Shown piece after piece: positions 12,280-24,017 of a stretch of 64,000 nucleotides of DNA. The notes below the pieces were generated by a model. That model was not told the DNA's origin, did no database searches, and worked only from the letters and a program-made list of their open reading frames with translations. Source of the DNA: Paramacrobiotus metropolitanus (taxonomy: Eukaryota > Tardigrada > Eutardigrada > Parachela > Macrobiotidae); assembly GCF_019649055.1 (NCBI RefSeq), contig NW_026570232.1:558001-622000 (forward strand), written 5' to 3'. Position numbers and translations under genes: made by a program. Positions within the stretch are counted from its first letter, which is position 1. Each line of letters begins with the position of its first letter.

Positions 12280-15200
12280 ACATATCTGCAAATTTAGAAA
12301 GATTTGTTTGACGGTTTTAAGTAGCGCTGACGTTAACTCTTAACAGTCCTGTATGCACAACAACGACCATTTACGCAAATTTTGCAAGTGGTGCATAGAA
12401 TTTTCCAAACGACGAAGGCAGCTGCATTGACTGCGCACAAATCCCTTCCACTCAGCTTTTCTCATCCCGCGAATACATCGGATGCGGACGACAGACACGC
12501 GGATACGTTATTATTTTACAACGAGTTCAGTGCAAACAGAGCTTCTGTGAATCCACAAATAACTTCTAATGACTTGCACGAAGCAGATGATTGCGAGCAA
12601 TTTAGTAATTTTGTGCCGATGTGAAGGGCGCTGCTTGTATGCCGGCGCACAGGAACTTTCCCGATTGACTTTGGATACGAGCATTTTATCCATCCCGGCA
12701 TCACATTGCAACATCCAGATCTGACATTCAGCTGCAAATCATTTCGGTCGATAATATTTTAATGTGAGTAATGTCCACAAAATGGAAGTAAACAGTGCGG
12801 GAGGTGCACAAGAGCAGTAGAGGTATATTTTCTACAAAAAAAGGCGCGTGTATTTTGTAACCTATAGGAATATTTAAAAGCTATTTCAACCACAAGGAAA
12901 TTCTTCACGTATCCCTGGTTTAACAATCATCAGTAACGTTTTCTTCCAGGTTAGGTCGCACTACGAATACTGTGGAATACTGAGGTGCTAAAAGAGAAAA
13001 GACTTGTACGTAGCCTGTTTGCCATACAAATTGTAGCAGCTGCATATGTATAAAAATTTATGCTCGGTATTGCACTTAATACTAAAAACACTGATAATGA
13101 TGCACGGCATAAATTTTCTGTCTCTAGTAATTCTTTTAATGCCACAGCCTACACTTATTATCAAATTCATTTCTAACTACACAGTTGAAATAACTTGGTG
13201 GATACGCTTTTGAAAATAATAGCTAGCAATCTGTAACCTTTACTTAAATCACACACTGAAGAGGAAAACGTGCAGACAAATCTGTATTGTAGAAGCTGTA
13301 GCTGGCTAATGACTGTTATCGCAAATCCAGCATCCCAAATGCATTCACATTTCCAATTCAGATGAATCGGCGAGGACGATTACGGCCCTCATCATCCCCA
13401 AATATATATCGGGATCAATTGAAATGCAATGTAAGTCAGGGTGCAGCAGAGGTTAAATTAATTGTGTACGCTTAACAGTTTTGTCCGGGTCTCTTTCCAG
13501 TAAAGCAGATCGGAAATGATAATTTGATCCAATTATATCATATTTGCGCAGTGGCTATATGCTTGGCAATTCTCGCACGATCACTTCCGAATTTAGTCGT
13601 GCTGCGAAGCCTACGTCGATATTGACAGCATGGTTTGTATGTAATGCGCTGTAATACAAATCAACAAGAAAATAAAAACAAACAGTAATTAATTATCATT
13701 CTGTTAAACTAGAATGATGTGCTCTAAAGGGGTATGATGTTAAATTTACTCTTTTAATTAGACAGAAGTACAAATGCACAAGACATGCAACATGTTTTTC
13801 ATTTCGGCGCATTAAAATGGTAAAGTTACGGTAATTGTATTTTCATCCCGGCGCCTTGTCCATTAGCGCTTTATTTCTTTTCTATGTATTCTTGCAGAAA
13901 ATTTTTCGGAAATTCTGACGCCTTTTTCGGCGGTTTTCCTATACAAAAAGCCGATAGAGGCATCATTAAATTTTAATGAACCTCTGTATTAATTGCACCA
14001 TGTATCTTTCTTCACCAGCCTTCGCACAGCGGACAATGAAATAAGTATGCCGCTACAGCTACAAACAATTCTACTTGTGGCGGTTGCACTTGTCACCTTT
14101 TCTTTGCCTTCATAATGATTTATCGCGAATTTGCATGCTAGGATTATTTGGCACGTAGAAATTTGGCCATCGTAAACTGCTGTACGCGCGGTACGTAGAT
14201 GCATAGATCCTACATGTATGTTGCAATTGTATGTCCTGGTGCTTGGCAGAACCAGTTCGCTTTTCGACTTGGACAACCATCTGGGCAACGAAGTAAAACG
14301 AAGTATGTTTCCAAGCATATAATTTTAGGACATTTAAATTCTTAAACTTATTCGGTTGATGCAGTATTGTCTGCATTGAGGAAACAGTTTAACATCCTTC
14401 AGCAATTTGTTTTATTTGTCTTTGCACATTATATATCTATATATGCGCGCATACATGATGACTTCAGGTCAGTTTGCCTGATCATCATGAGTTGCTTAAA
14501 TTAACTAATCTCCAGTTTACAGTTAACGAGAATCAACAAGAATCTACAGAAACCTTTAGTATATGCAATCCACGATTTTGTTCCTGGTTGCAGCCTGGAC
14601 TAGTTGCTTTAGTGAAATCAACGTATACTGTAGGTAAAGCACGTATATTTCCCTTAACTTTAGCTTGCGCATTCTGAGCTATGCCGGCCATTGCAAAATA
14701 ATATGTTTTTATATTAACGGTAATTATAGGTGCTTCTAAAGCAGCCATGTTCGCTTAGTCAATACGAACCCGCGTCACCATTCTGTTTGTCGTTGGCCAG
14801 GGCTTAAGATAAACGCACCAGCGCGCATTATGTGCGATAAATAAATGGGAAACTGGAGATGTGATCATTTGGATCCAAGCTCGTTAAGATTGCCAAGGGA
14901 AATAGTTGGGAAAATTAGTCGGGACCTTTCCTATCTCTTGGTGCATGCCCACCATCCGTCCAAAATTTTGAGAAGTACTGGGGTTGCATTGGCGAAAGCC
15001 TAATTACTATCATTAGCGACTAATGATCGTAACCTGTTTTATTTTAGATCGCTTCGGTCAACATTATTAGTGCATCCGCACCGATCCCCAGGGATCTCAC
15101 AATTTTATTTTTCGAAAAGCTTATTAGCTCAAGCTGAAAATCACCTAAACTCTGATTTGCCCTTAATCCACTCGCGAAATAACTTTGAAAACCATTAAGT

Positions 15201-16591
15201 AATTTTGGAGAATACCATTTTCATTTGAATGTAATTACCATAATTATGACCTGAAACTGTACGCTTTGCATTATATTTTTCGTACGATGTCTTAAAAGAT
15301 CATTTTGTCAATATAATGTATTTTTTTAACGAGCATGTTCATATGCTTTCCAGTTTTTATGGCTAATTACAATTTCATACTCTTGTTCATACCAAAATTT
15401 GCAAAAATACTGTACGACACGGAATAATGATGCCCTTTTGCAACAAATAACGGCGCTTGGCAGTTTACTTGTGTGTACACGAAGGTTTTTCTGTCCACAA
15501 CAGAGCTATTATGTCTTATGATACGGCATGCCGTCCTGTCATCCCATAAAGGACTCCGATGACGGATGGTCAGACATTAATTTCCCCGAGCACGAATCCC
15601 CGTAGCTGTGTGTTAGATGGATGCTGCAAGAAAGACACATAATTCATACGTGTGTGTACTGTATGTATACGTATAAATCCCCGCAGCATAGAACTATAAC
15701 AACAGTTTACATCTGGCCGTATGGGACGGCACGGTACAGTGCGCACGTAATAACAAGGCGGGAACCTGGTGGTACTGTCGGCGTCTCCCTCCCTTCGCAG
15801 CAGCATACGACGGCATATGATAACGCCAATTTATATATCCGCCCAAAATAAAATCAGCTATTATACTTCAGATTGATTTAATGATATGCACTGCATTCAA
15901 ACCAATAATTTTATGTAATAATACCGCGATTTAATCTTTTTCTGATGCGCCAACTGACAAAAGCAAACTCTGAAATGAGTTGACGGTTAGCAGACATTGT
16001 CAGACAAAATGCAATGATTTCCCTTCCAAAATATCGCATCGGGACCAGCTTTCGATCGACAACTAGCAAGCATCCCAAAATTCAGCTACGGCGGAAATAG
16101 CCAGACTCAACGATAAATAACTTACGATGCATGTAAAAGTATAGTACGCATTACGTGTAGATATTGAAAGAACGTGAAAACTCTGTTTTCATGTATTTAT
16201 TTAAAGTATTCAAGGTTTACAGTATTATTTATTCATGTGTATCTGCAGTGTACTGTGTCAAATGTTTATAACGACCAGGTAAATTTTCTGGCAGCCCGGA
16301 AGGGAAAACAACCAGCTACTTTTGCAGAAAGATGAAAAATATTTGTGGAAAAATTATGACAATTAATTAAAAGTGAGAAGCGAACCGGTCACCTCCATAT
16401 ATGAACACTGAACACCGTTTGGATACAATTAACCCTTGGCAGTTGCGGTTGTAGGTATACTGCAGTTGTACCGTGTTGTACTCGTATCAACGTTAACGGA
16501 CGAAGATTATAACACCTGATACACGGAGTGATGATCATTTTAGTAATTATCACATAGTTTGTTTGTCACATTTTCTTTCGTTTTCTTGTAG

Positions 16592-16720
16592 TTGTTCCGA
16601 ATATTAATAGGACAATTTTGCCGCTCTTCCACTGGGGCGTTTCTTGAATGGTCGGGAGCTGATGCGGCACTCGTAGAAGCCGCGCGAGCAAATCCTTTGG
16701 TAGAAATAATTAAAGCTAAC
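16592..16720 (+). CDS. Orphan internal exon candidate
   Basis: A 129-base open stretch is bounded by a strong acceptor (long T-rich tract ending CTTGTAG) and a strong donor (CTG|GTAAGG). It reads as 43 residues including GAFLEWSGADAALVEAARAN. Its pattern weakly recalls the L51/S25/CI-B8 domain of mitochondrial ribosomal protein L43 (an S-S-x-G stretch, an amphipathic helix, then NP and a beta strand), but with a helix three residues longer. No neighbouring exon with the rest of that domain was found, so the identity is a guess and the exon may not be real. Confidence 0.25.
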
Positions 16721-17477
16721 CTGGTAAGGCGGTGTGCTCTGTGCCACCGACAACAACATTCATCATGCTTTTTAACGCGCTTTGCAGCTGGAAGTGAGCG
16801 ATTCATTATGTGTCATTAACTAATTAAACGGTTCTTTACACGCGCTGAACAAGAAAAGCGCGGTCATCCACCGCATCCAAAAATTTCTATACTCCCGTAT
16901 GTGCCTTTTCGTACGTTGGGCTGGCTAATAAGGAGTTTTCTTATAGTGCACATAGATTCCTTATCTTATTTACATTTATCTAAAGTTCGACACGGATGGT
17001 GCTTAAGCGAGTGCCCTTTCAAAACACATTAAATTTTTACTTCGTAATATCCCGGGCTGCAGCGTAATAAAGTGGACGTCTCACGTCAAAATAGCAGCCA
17101 TATACAATACGTACTCGTACAATACATAAGTACTACTATCCTCAAAACCCGCTGCAACTTTTTTCTCGCTCGTTAAATTCTGCAATTTACTGGACCACGG
17201 TTATGAGCTTAACAGCAAATTAAATTTAAATCAAGTGTCGATTGCTGCTGCCTGATTTGCTAATCAAAGTACACATAATTAATATTGTACAACTAATAGA
17301 CAATTTTTGTTTAAGTAGTACTCTAGTTATACAGGAAAATTAATGCCCCAACAGCATTCCACATAGAAGGAAGTTTTTGTCCTGCTAGTTATTATATACA
17401 AAGATATGTTTTCGTTATGATTAATAGTTAAATAGGTGTTACAGGTACAACTCGTAATAAGTTAATCTTTAAAATGC

Positions 17478-17540
17478 TAAACGATGCTGTGTTTTAGCTT
17501 CTCGATAAATGATAAACGATGCCTTGTTTTAGCGTCTCGA
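17478..17540. repeat. Two 28-bp direct repeat copies
   Basis: Copies at 17478-17505 and 17513-17540 share TAAACGATGC, then TGTTTTAGC, then TCTCGA, with about three differences. They sit roughly 630 bases downstream of the ARPC5 stop codon. Confidence 0.75.
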
Positions 17541-18172
17541 CCAATATTAGCGAAACAAATCAGTCAACCATACGTGTGAACATCAGTCGAAACAAGCCTG
17601 CTGTATAAAAGTCAAAAAAGTCAACAAAAATGCAAACGAAAAATTACTTAATGAAACGAAACTTCCCAATCCCAAGCCACTTTCGAATCCGTCATAAATG
17701 ATTCTAGAAAGTTGAGCCCATTCAGTCAAGATTTAATTTGATTTCCAAATCCGGCAGAGTAACCTGTTCAAATCTGATTCGGTTAATATGACATTTTACT
17801 ATTGGAATAAATATCAGAAGTTTTAAGAGTCAATATCAGAGCTTTTATTCTCTTTCAGAATTTCGCGAGAGTGATTCGTTCTGACTTCAACTTTTGCTCT
17901 CTTTTCAGTCAATTTAAAGACAACAAAAATTATAAAAAACTTTGTATTATGGAGAGGAACAAGTACTGTATGTAAAAGCTAGTAACTGTACGCTTGCACA
18001 TTTCATCGAAATCAACATTAAAATAAGTAGAAGCTAACTGTGACATATACCAATAGCTCACTTCTGTTAATATACAAGCACCAACAACAGTCAAACCCAT
18101 AAAATTATAAAAAAACATGCAGATTTCTAAAGCTACCGGTAGCTGGTCCATCCACAGAGACAAATTTCCCAA

Positions 18173-19339
18173 TCAAAGTCGCCTTTTATCTGTCAAAACA
18201 CGCACAACACTGCCGACGCCCCCAATTGCGAAAACCTAAAAAGCGATACTCAATACTGTTGTCTTGTCCAGAATCCAAATACAGTATTTTCAAGAAAGAG
18301 ATCATCAAATCGGAAATTTACCTTTTCATGCCAATTCAAAAGCATCAAACTATGCTGAGGATATTCGAAGCCTCGGTAAATGTATTTCATAAGCGTATCG
18401 ATGTGATCCAGATTAGGCATGGACTGCAGCGCAGCATCCACATCTGAGGATTTTATGCCCGTCATAATGCGCAGGATGCTTTGCATTGCTCTGTCCTAAT
18501 AGAGAGATTCAAACCAATGGTAAGTAAAACTTTTCAGAGCCAGGTACGGCAAAGAGCGAATTAAGACATTACAGTTAATAATATGCGTGAAAGCTTTCGG
18601 TCATTCAAGAACGATTAAACGTACAAGTTAACTACCAAACTGCAGCTGTGTGAAATGCCAGATCTCTAAGAAACTCTATTCGTTTCACAGATACAGACGA
18701 TACAAGCAGGAGTTTAACACAGAATTCTATCTGTAAATGCAAAAAAGAGAAGACTTTAGTAGGTATTATTTTGATTCCGATTCTGTACACAGGTACCACC
18801 ACGTGAGTAACTCTTGTTAACACAACTACAATAAACAGGTTATCTTCATTTCGCGATGCAATAAAATACAGAGAGAAAGCCTCTTACACTAAAACAACCT
18901 ATCTATAAGAGAAATCCAAACAAAGCAGCCCAAATTGCATCGCGTACAGAAAACTCCTTAGAAACATTCGAAACAAATTTACAATTTATTTACGTCTAGC
19001 ACATTAGCTTATCTTTCAAACACGCTCAAGAACACGGATTTGTACTTACTTTGACAGCCTGTTGTTTGGTGTTGTACGGAGCTTTAGCAAGAGCCACCTT
19101 CAAGGCTTCCACATGTTTGCCTCTGGAAATACAAACAACTGAAGGAAGCGGAGCACACACTCCCACAGTTAGTTACAGTATAATCCCACATACTGCACTA
19201 AGAGGTTGTTGATTTCCGTTTCGTCGGGGCCAGGACTCGAAGGGTCTCCCGCGGCAGCTTCATCGTCTTTGTACACATCCTCGCCATACTGGTCCACGTC
19301 AATGCCTCGGAATGAGCTGCTAATCGTGTTCTTCGCCAT
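18173..19339 (-). CDS. ARPC5: Actin-related protein 2/3 complex subunit 5 (p16-Arc)
   Basis: A subunit of the seven-protein Arp2/3 complex that nucleates branched actin filaments at the cell cortex. Four exons: 19339-19194, 19122-19050, 18495-18322 and 18235-18173. All junctions are GT-AG and the phases close, giving 151 residues, the same length as the human protein. Family landmarks seen are the start MAKNTISSSFR, the acidic stretch after it, LLVQGKHVEALKVAL, NTKQQAVKDRA, LMKYIYRGFE, LLNWHEK and the end GGVGSVVRVLTDKRRL. An in-frame ATG 14 codons upstream exists, but MAKNT matches the family start. The gene is transcribed away from the adenylate kinase gene. Confidence 0.96.
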
Positions 19340-19764
19340 GCTTCTTGCCACTTGAATACTGATACAAATTGTGCACAACAATTAATGACGGAAAATGCGT
19401 CTCCAGCTTATATAATTACGCTGTTCCCAAAAATGTAAAAAACTCTGTAAACAAGACAAAAATTTTTGGAAGTGGGCAGAAACAAGCGGAATTGTAGCCG
19501 GAGGCTTGAGGGTACAGTATTCGCTTTAGGAGTTACGACTGCCGCTTCAAGCAGAACTAGTAACCGGTATAAATCAACTCATTTATTTGTAGGTGGAAAT
19601 TATTTGCTTTTGCGAAAAATGTTTTAAATGTCATAATATGTACAACAGAGAAAATTGTGAATGCTTGCAGAAAAAATTATGAACAGATAAATCTAAAACG
19701 GACAAGACTGGAACATAACCAATAGTTTCAGTTCGAGCTTGGCACTTGCGCTTTTGTAAAATTG

Positions 19765-19785
19765 TTGTACAGTACTACTGTACAA
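19765..19785. repeat. 21-base inverted repeat of the TACAGTA motif
   Basis: Perfect 10-base arms around a single C. It is one of many copies of the GTACAGTAC/TACTGTAC word in this window. Confidence 0.8.
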
Positions 19786-20263
19786 GTACTCACCATGAGT
19801 GTACTGTATACCAGTATACGTATACCTATATTGGAAATGGGATACATGGACACTGGTCAAGCGTAATCTCTTTTTGTGATCAATGTCAAATATGAATGAA
19901 AAACCTTATCAAAAAGTAGGATCGCAGTTCCTCGAAAACTGAATTACATGGTATTCATGAGGAGATGCTATTATTCTGCACGTACACTCTATGCATTGGT
20001 CTGCATCAGCGCATATTAAAGCATTTTATTACTGAACGTTGTAAGTAATTATCTGTGATAATTACTTTTAATCAGAATATTCTTTCCTTCCTTTTCCTGC
20101 AAAAAATCACAGCTGACAATTTAAATAGTAGTAGCAAATCAGAAATTTTGCATGATTGGTATTTAAATGGTCTAATTCCATAATCAAACATGAACTGCCG
20201 TCAACAATTCGACGTCATCGCGTGACGGATCGTGTGTTGCACTGAGTCCATCTTTCCTTCTAT

Positions 20264-20656
20264 ATGCCAACCGTGTTTATTTTCGACCACATCTTACGTA
20301 ATGGTACAGTACGAGCTCTCTTTTTGACTTCTTTGGCAACCGCTGTTGCGGCTGCCAGATCCAGATTGCGCCGTACGATACTGCACTACAGCACTAACGA
20401 CGAATTCCACACAAGCTGGGAATCGTTTGCCGCTGTCGCAATCGTCGCTGCACTTTGCATAATGCTGAATCTCTCTCTCCCATACGACTCATATTGCACG
20501 CTGCTGTTTTTTTCCACAGTCCCCGTTCAAGGTTACAGTCTCGCTGCATCCACGGGTGTCTGTATCCGATTTCCGGATCTGGACGGGGTTCTTAATCGTG
20601 CTGTTGTTGAGCTTCCGCGTGTTTCCAGTTTGCGATTGCTATCCCGATATCGATAA
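20264..20656 (+). CDS. 130-codon frame directly before adenylate kinase
   Basis: Starts with ATG and stops 7 bases before the adenylate kinase ATG. Its base composition is richer in GC than the flanks. The product would have two hydrophobic stretches, one near residues 18-33 and one near 56-74, with basic residues between. I recognise no family. It may be a long upstream frame in the adenylate kinase leader, the first part of a two-cistron message, or chance. Confidence 0.25.
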   Translation: MPTVFIFDHILRNGTVRALFLTSLATAVAAARSRLRRTILHYSTNDEFHTSWESFAAVAIVAALCIMLNLSLPYDSYCTLLFFSTVPVQGYSLAASTGVCIRFPDLDGVLNRAVVELPRVSSLRLLSRYR

Positions 20657-20663
20657 TATCACC

Positions 20664-22985
20664 ATGCCACCGCTTACCGGTTTGTTGGTGGACGAGCAAG
20701 TTCGAACAGCGGTAAACATGCGACATCAAACTTTACTGGCCGTGTTATTAGAAAATTATAGTTGTATTCACTGTGTGTTCCGTTGACGTTTATCCGTTTC
20801 CAGCCTGCGCCCCCCGGATCGCATGTGGAGTTGGACACGCCGGTGCAAGTCGATGTCGTGAAGTTGCCAATAGTGTTTGTGATGGGTACGTATCTCGGTA
20901 TCTGTAAGTACAGTACTTTGGTTTTTACGCTTTCTTACGTGGTAATTATCTGCACTGACAGTTTTTTACACTTTTTTACAGAGTAATTTTAAATAATATG
21001 CAGTTATACTATATGAATATTCAACCATTAGATCGCTTGTAGTAAAGCTTCTATACTTTTGTTTCTTTTTTGTGGTTACACATGTTTAAGGCAAAAATAA
21101 AAAAATTTAAATTTAATTATAATAGATCAAAAGCTTTTGTCAAAATTTTGCATAATATTTTATGATATAATACATTAGCCCCTAACTGATGCCGCTTTCG
21201 CTTCCTTTTACCGGCAAAATACAAAGGCACCATGCAATGGGAATTATATATGGGAAAAGCGCAGTATTGATTTGTCAGTATTGATTTGTACAACCGTGAA
21301 TATGCACTAATTTAGCTTCGCATTAGTTGCTGACCCGGCTGCTTTGCTGCGGATCCGCAGAGCTTGCGTGCAAGTTTTTTATTAAGTTATGTTATGCACG
21401 AGTTTTTCGGTTAAACGCTGACTGGTGACTTAATAAAAAATTATACAGAGCTAGTCATGCGATGGTAGTTCTCAAAACTGTATATCTATATATCATATTA
21501 TTCTATTTTGCAAATTGCAGGCGGTCCGGGTTCTGGAAAAGGCACGCAGTGTGCACTAATTAAAGAGCGTTTCGGTTACACTCATCTTTCTACCGGGGAT
21601 TTGCTGCGAGATGAAGTGAATTCGGGTTCGCCCAGAGGGGCGTGGCTCAACGGCATTATGCTGAAAGGAGATCTTGTGCCTTTGGTGAGTAAAAAAATCC
21701 AGTTTTGAAAGGTAACTAAGATTTTTGGATTGTAGGATAGTTTAGAACTGATCGCGAGAATGGGCACTGCCGCACTGGCAGGATTCCCGTAGAAAGCCGT
21801 CGGTTATAAGACATGTACTGTATCAAGTACTTACTATAGTAAGTTCTTGACTGTATACAAAAGTATAGGCTGAAGATTGACGGCTTAGACTGGACAGTGT
21901 TGTAAAAACGTTATTCGAATCGTAAAACATTTGCGGTAGAAGTAAGTTATTTCTATTCCGTTTTCCTACAAAAAAACGGAAGTAAAAATGACTGCACCTG
22001 TCAATGTTATTTGTCAAGCAGAGTATCGCAGTTAGCGACAAAATTAACGTAAAAAGCGCAGTTACGTTAATACGTAGTACGCTTATATGCATATTTACTG
22101 CTGGCTTATCAGCTCCAGATCAGGTGTCTTCTTTAAGAATGTTTATGCAAATGTTTGTGATAGTTATTGATTTTACAGGATACCGTCCTTACTTTGCTGA
22201 AGGAAGCCATTTTAAGAGAAGCACCAAAGTCGAAAGGTTACCTAATCGATGGCTTCCCAAGAGAAGTCGCTCAAGCTGTTGCATTTGAGAAGCAAGTGAG
22301 CGGGAAACCATTTTTGCACTTATCCGAATAAGTAAACTTTCGACATAGCGTTCAGTTAAATTCTTACAGTTCAGTACAGTAGTTGGTTTTTCCGTTTTTG
22401 AACGTCGTTTGCTGAAAATAAGTGCACTGTCGAGTAATGTATTGGGCACGGTGACTGCGTATTTTATTCATTAATGGGTACCTCTGCTAGCTCAGTATTC
22501 TTGCTTATTAATTTGTTCGAGTGTCACTAGTTGTGCGTCTGATAATAAGTGTCTCTGTTAGATTGATATTCAGCTTTTTGGTACAAACACAATGTATCTA
22601 AAAGAGATTACGTAGAATGTTCAGCAGCTGTACGTCTGGAGTTATTTCAGGTTGGTGTTTGTTCGATGGTAATCTATTTTGAAGTCCCTTTTGATATAAT
22701 GACGGAGCGATTAATTGAGCGCGGGAAGACATCCGGCCGTTTAGATGACAACGTGGATACCATCCGGAAGCGCCTGCAGACCTTTGCTGATCAGACAATT
22801 CCTGTCGTAGAACACTATAAGACTATCAATAAAACCTTCGTCGTAAGTATTTCTAAATTCAGTCTTGCCCTTTATTCGGTGGGAATCATAACAATGCCTT
22901 GTTTATCCTGCAGCTCAACGCCAACCGTTCAATCGATGCGGTATTCGAAGACGTGACGCAGACGTTGAAGCATATTAAAGTCTGA
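20664..22985 (+). CDS. Adenylate kinase, AK1-type
   Basis: Transfers phosphate between ATP and AMP to make two ADP; cytosolic energy balance. Six exons: 20664-20711, 20804-20885, 21521-21684, 22179-22295, 22651-22842 and 22914-22985. Phases close and give 224 residues. The P-loop [10 protein letters not shown] begins at residue 44, followed by [14 protein letters not shown] of the AMP-binding region, [11 protein letters not shown], and a short LID with [10 protein letters not shown] near residues 162-171, which marks the AK1/UMP-CMP short form. The sequence is closest to AK1. It has about 30 extra N-terminal residues compared with vertebrate AK1, including an acidic, proline-containing stretch. 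The ATG at 20664 has a good context (ACCATGC), and its 16-codon exon joins the next in phase; that first exon is the least certain part. Confidence 0.93.
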
Positions 22986-23266
22986 ATGGCTGCTCCCACA
23001 CACACTGCCTTTATTTACAACAAGATTTTTATTTATTTATTTTGTTTAAAGTTTATTTATGATTTGGAGCCTTTGCATGTGATCTGAATGTGATTAGTTT
23101 GTTTTAATGTTAATTCAGAGCATACTGCGGTGTAAACAGGAAACTGTACCCTGCGATGAGTGTTTTTCGGACTGTTATTCGGAGCCTGGCGAATGTTTAA
23201 ACTCTGACAAGTCTGGTGAAGGTGTGATACTTGTACTGTACGAGTACTGGATATTCGAGCCCCGCG

Positions 23267-23272
23267 AATAAA
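23267..23272 (+). terminator. AATAAA signal of adenylate kinase
   Basis: AATAAA on the coding strand, 281 bases after the stop codon. Confidence 0.5.
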
Positions 23273-23402
23273 AGTTGCACATGTGCGGCCAAATGGGCCA
23301 AATCATCAGGTTCCGCTAATTTTTCGTACATTGTTTCAATCGTAGCTTTTAAGATGACAAATACTATTTATACGAAAAAATACGGTGTGTTGTAATAAGT
23401 AG

Positions 23403-23436
23403 TACCAGGACCTACTGTATACAGTAGGTCCTGGTA
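23403..23436. repeat. Perfect 34-bp palindrome
   Basis: Arms of 17 bases, TACCAGGACCTACTGTA and its exact reverse complement, meet with no spacer. It lies between two convergent genes. Its centre repeats the TACTGTA word common in this window. Confidence 0.92.
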
Positions 23437-24017
23437 GTACAGATTAGAAATCATTACATTACAATGCAAATGCAATTTTACATTACAGTATCTTAAATCC
23501 AACGTATTTTACATTACAATGCAACCAGTGGATCGCTAGTTGCTGAAAACAGTTTTAATCAATCGCTAGTTTTGTAAATCGCTGAAAAAAAGTTTTAGAT
23601 GCCCAAGTTTAGTGGAACTTAGTTTTACTACCATTGTGCCAAGGGGGCGTGTAAATCGAAATTGATCTCTTTTACTGACTTTTGGCAGTCAAACAAACGC
23701 AAAAACTTTCTGCCGCAAACGTGTTAACCAGAATTTCAAAAACGTTGGCAGCGTTACCTAGTGTAACAGATTTAATTTAAGGAAACAAAAGGCAACACAA
23801 TCTAAAGCAGGTATCACAATGCACCGAAATCGAATATCCAGTTGAACATGTAACCCCAAGCAACAGCAGGATTAGGAACATGTTCCGACAAACAGAAAAG
23901 TGTTCGACGCCTTCCAGATCAGTTGCTCCACTTTAGTTGGCTCCAGAAATATTTTGCAACGATCGCTAGCTTCGTTTCTCCTTTATGAATGACTTAAAAA
24001 GTCTTCTGGATGCGGGA

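Larger units (their letters stand above)
11771..18172. other. Long intergenic stretch right of the Sp gene
   Basis: It holds the 3' UTR of the Sp gene, with AATAAA at 12274-12279 as a candidate signal, and the 3' side of ARPC5 on the other strand, with TTTATT at 17844-17849. A possible orphan exon at 16592-16720 and a small direct repeat at 17478-17540 are listed separately. Other short frames (for example 12382-12624 and 15570-15851) are not supported. Confidence 0.5.
19340..20663. other. Divergent intergenic region between ARPC5 and adenylate kinase
   Basis: It must hold both promoters. It contains a 21-base hairpin at 19765-19785 (arms TTGTACAGTA and TACTGTACAA around one base) and several GTACAGTAC-like motifs. 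A 130-codon ATG-started frame at 20264-20656 fills its right end and is listed separately. Confidence 0.5.
22986..24017. other. Convergent 3' region between adenylate kinase and UPF3
   Basis: Holds both 3' UTRs. AATAAA at 23267-23272 fits the adenylate kinase message. A 34-bp perfect palindrome lies at 23403-23436. Short direct repeats of ACATTACAATGCAA and ATCGCTAGTT follow it up to about 23575. Confidence 0.6.

Noticed and set aside
15570-15851. Overlapping frames on both strands in a slightly GC-rich patch
   Set aside because: Opposite-strand overlap and no domain or splice evidence.
17670-17710. TTCGAATCC resembling a tRNA B box
   Set aside because: No matching A box or cloverleaf-forming arms around it; other TTCGAA words in the window also lack tRNA structure.
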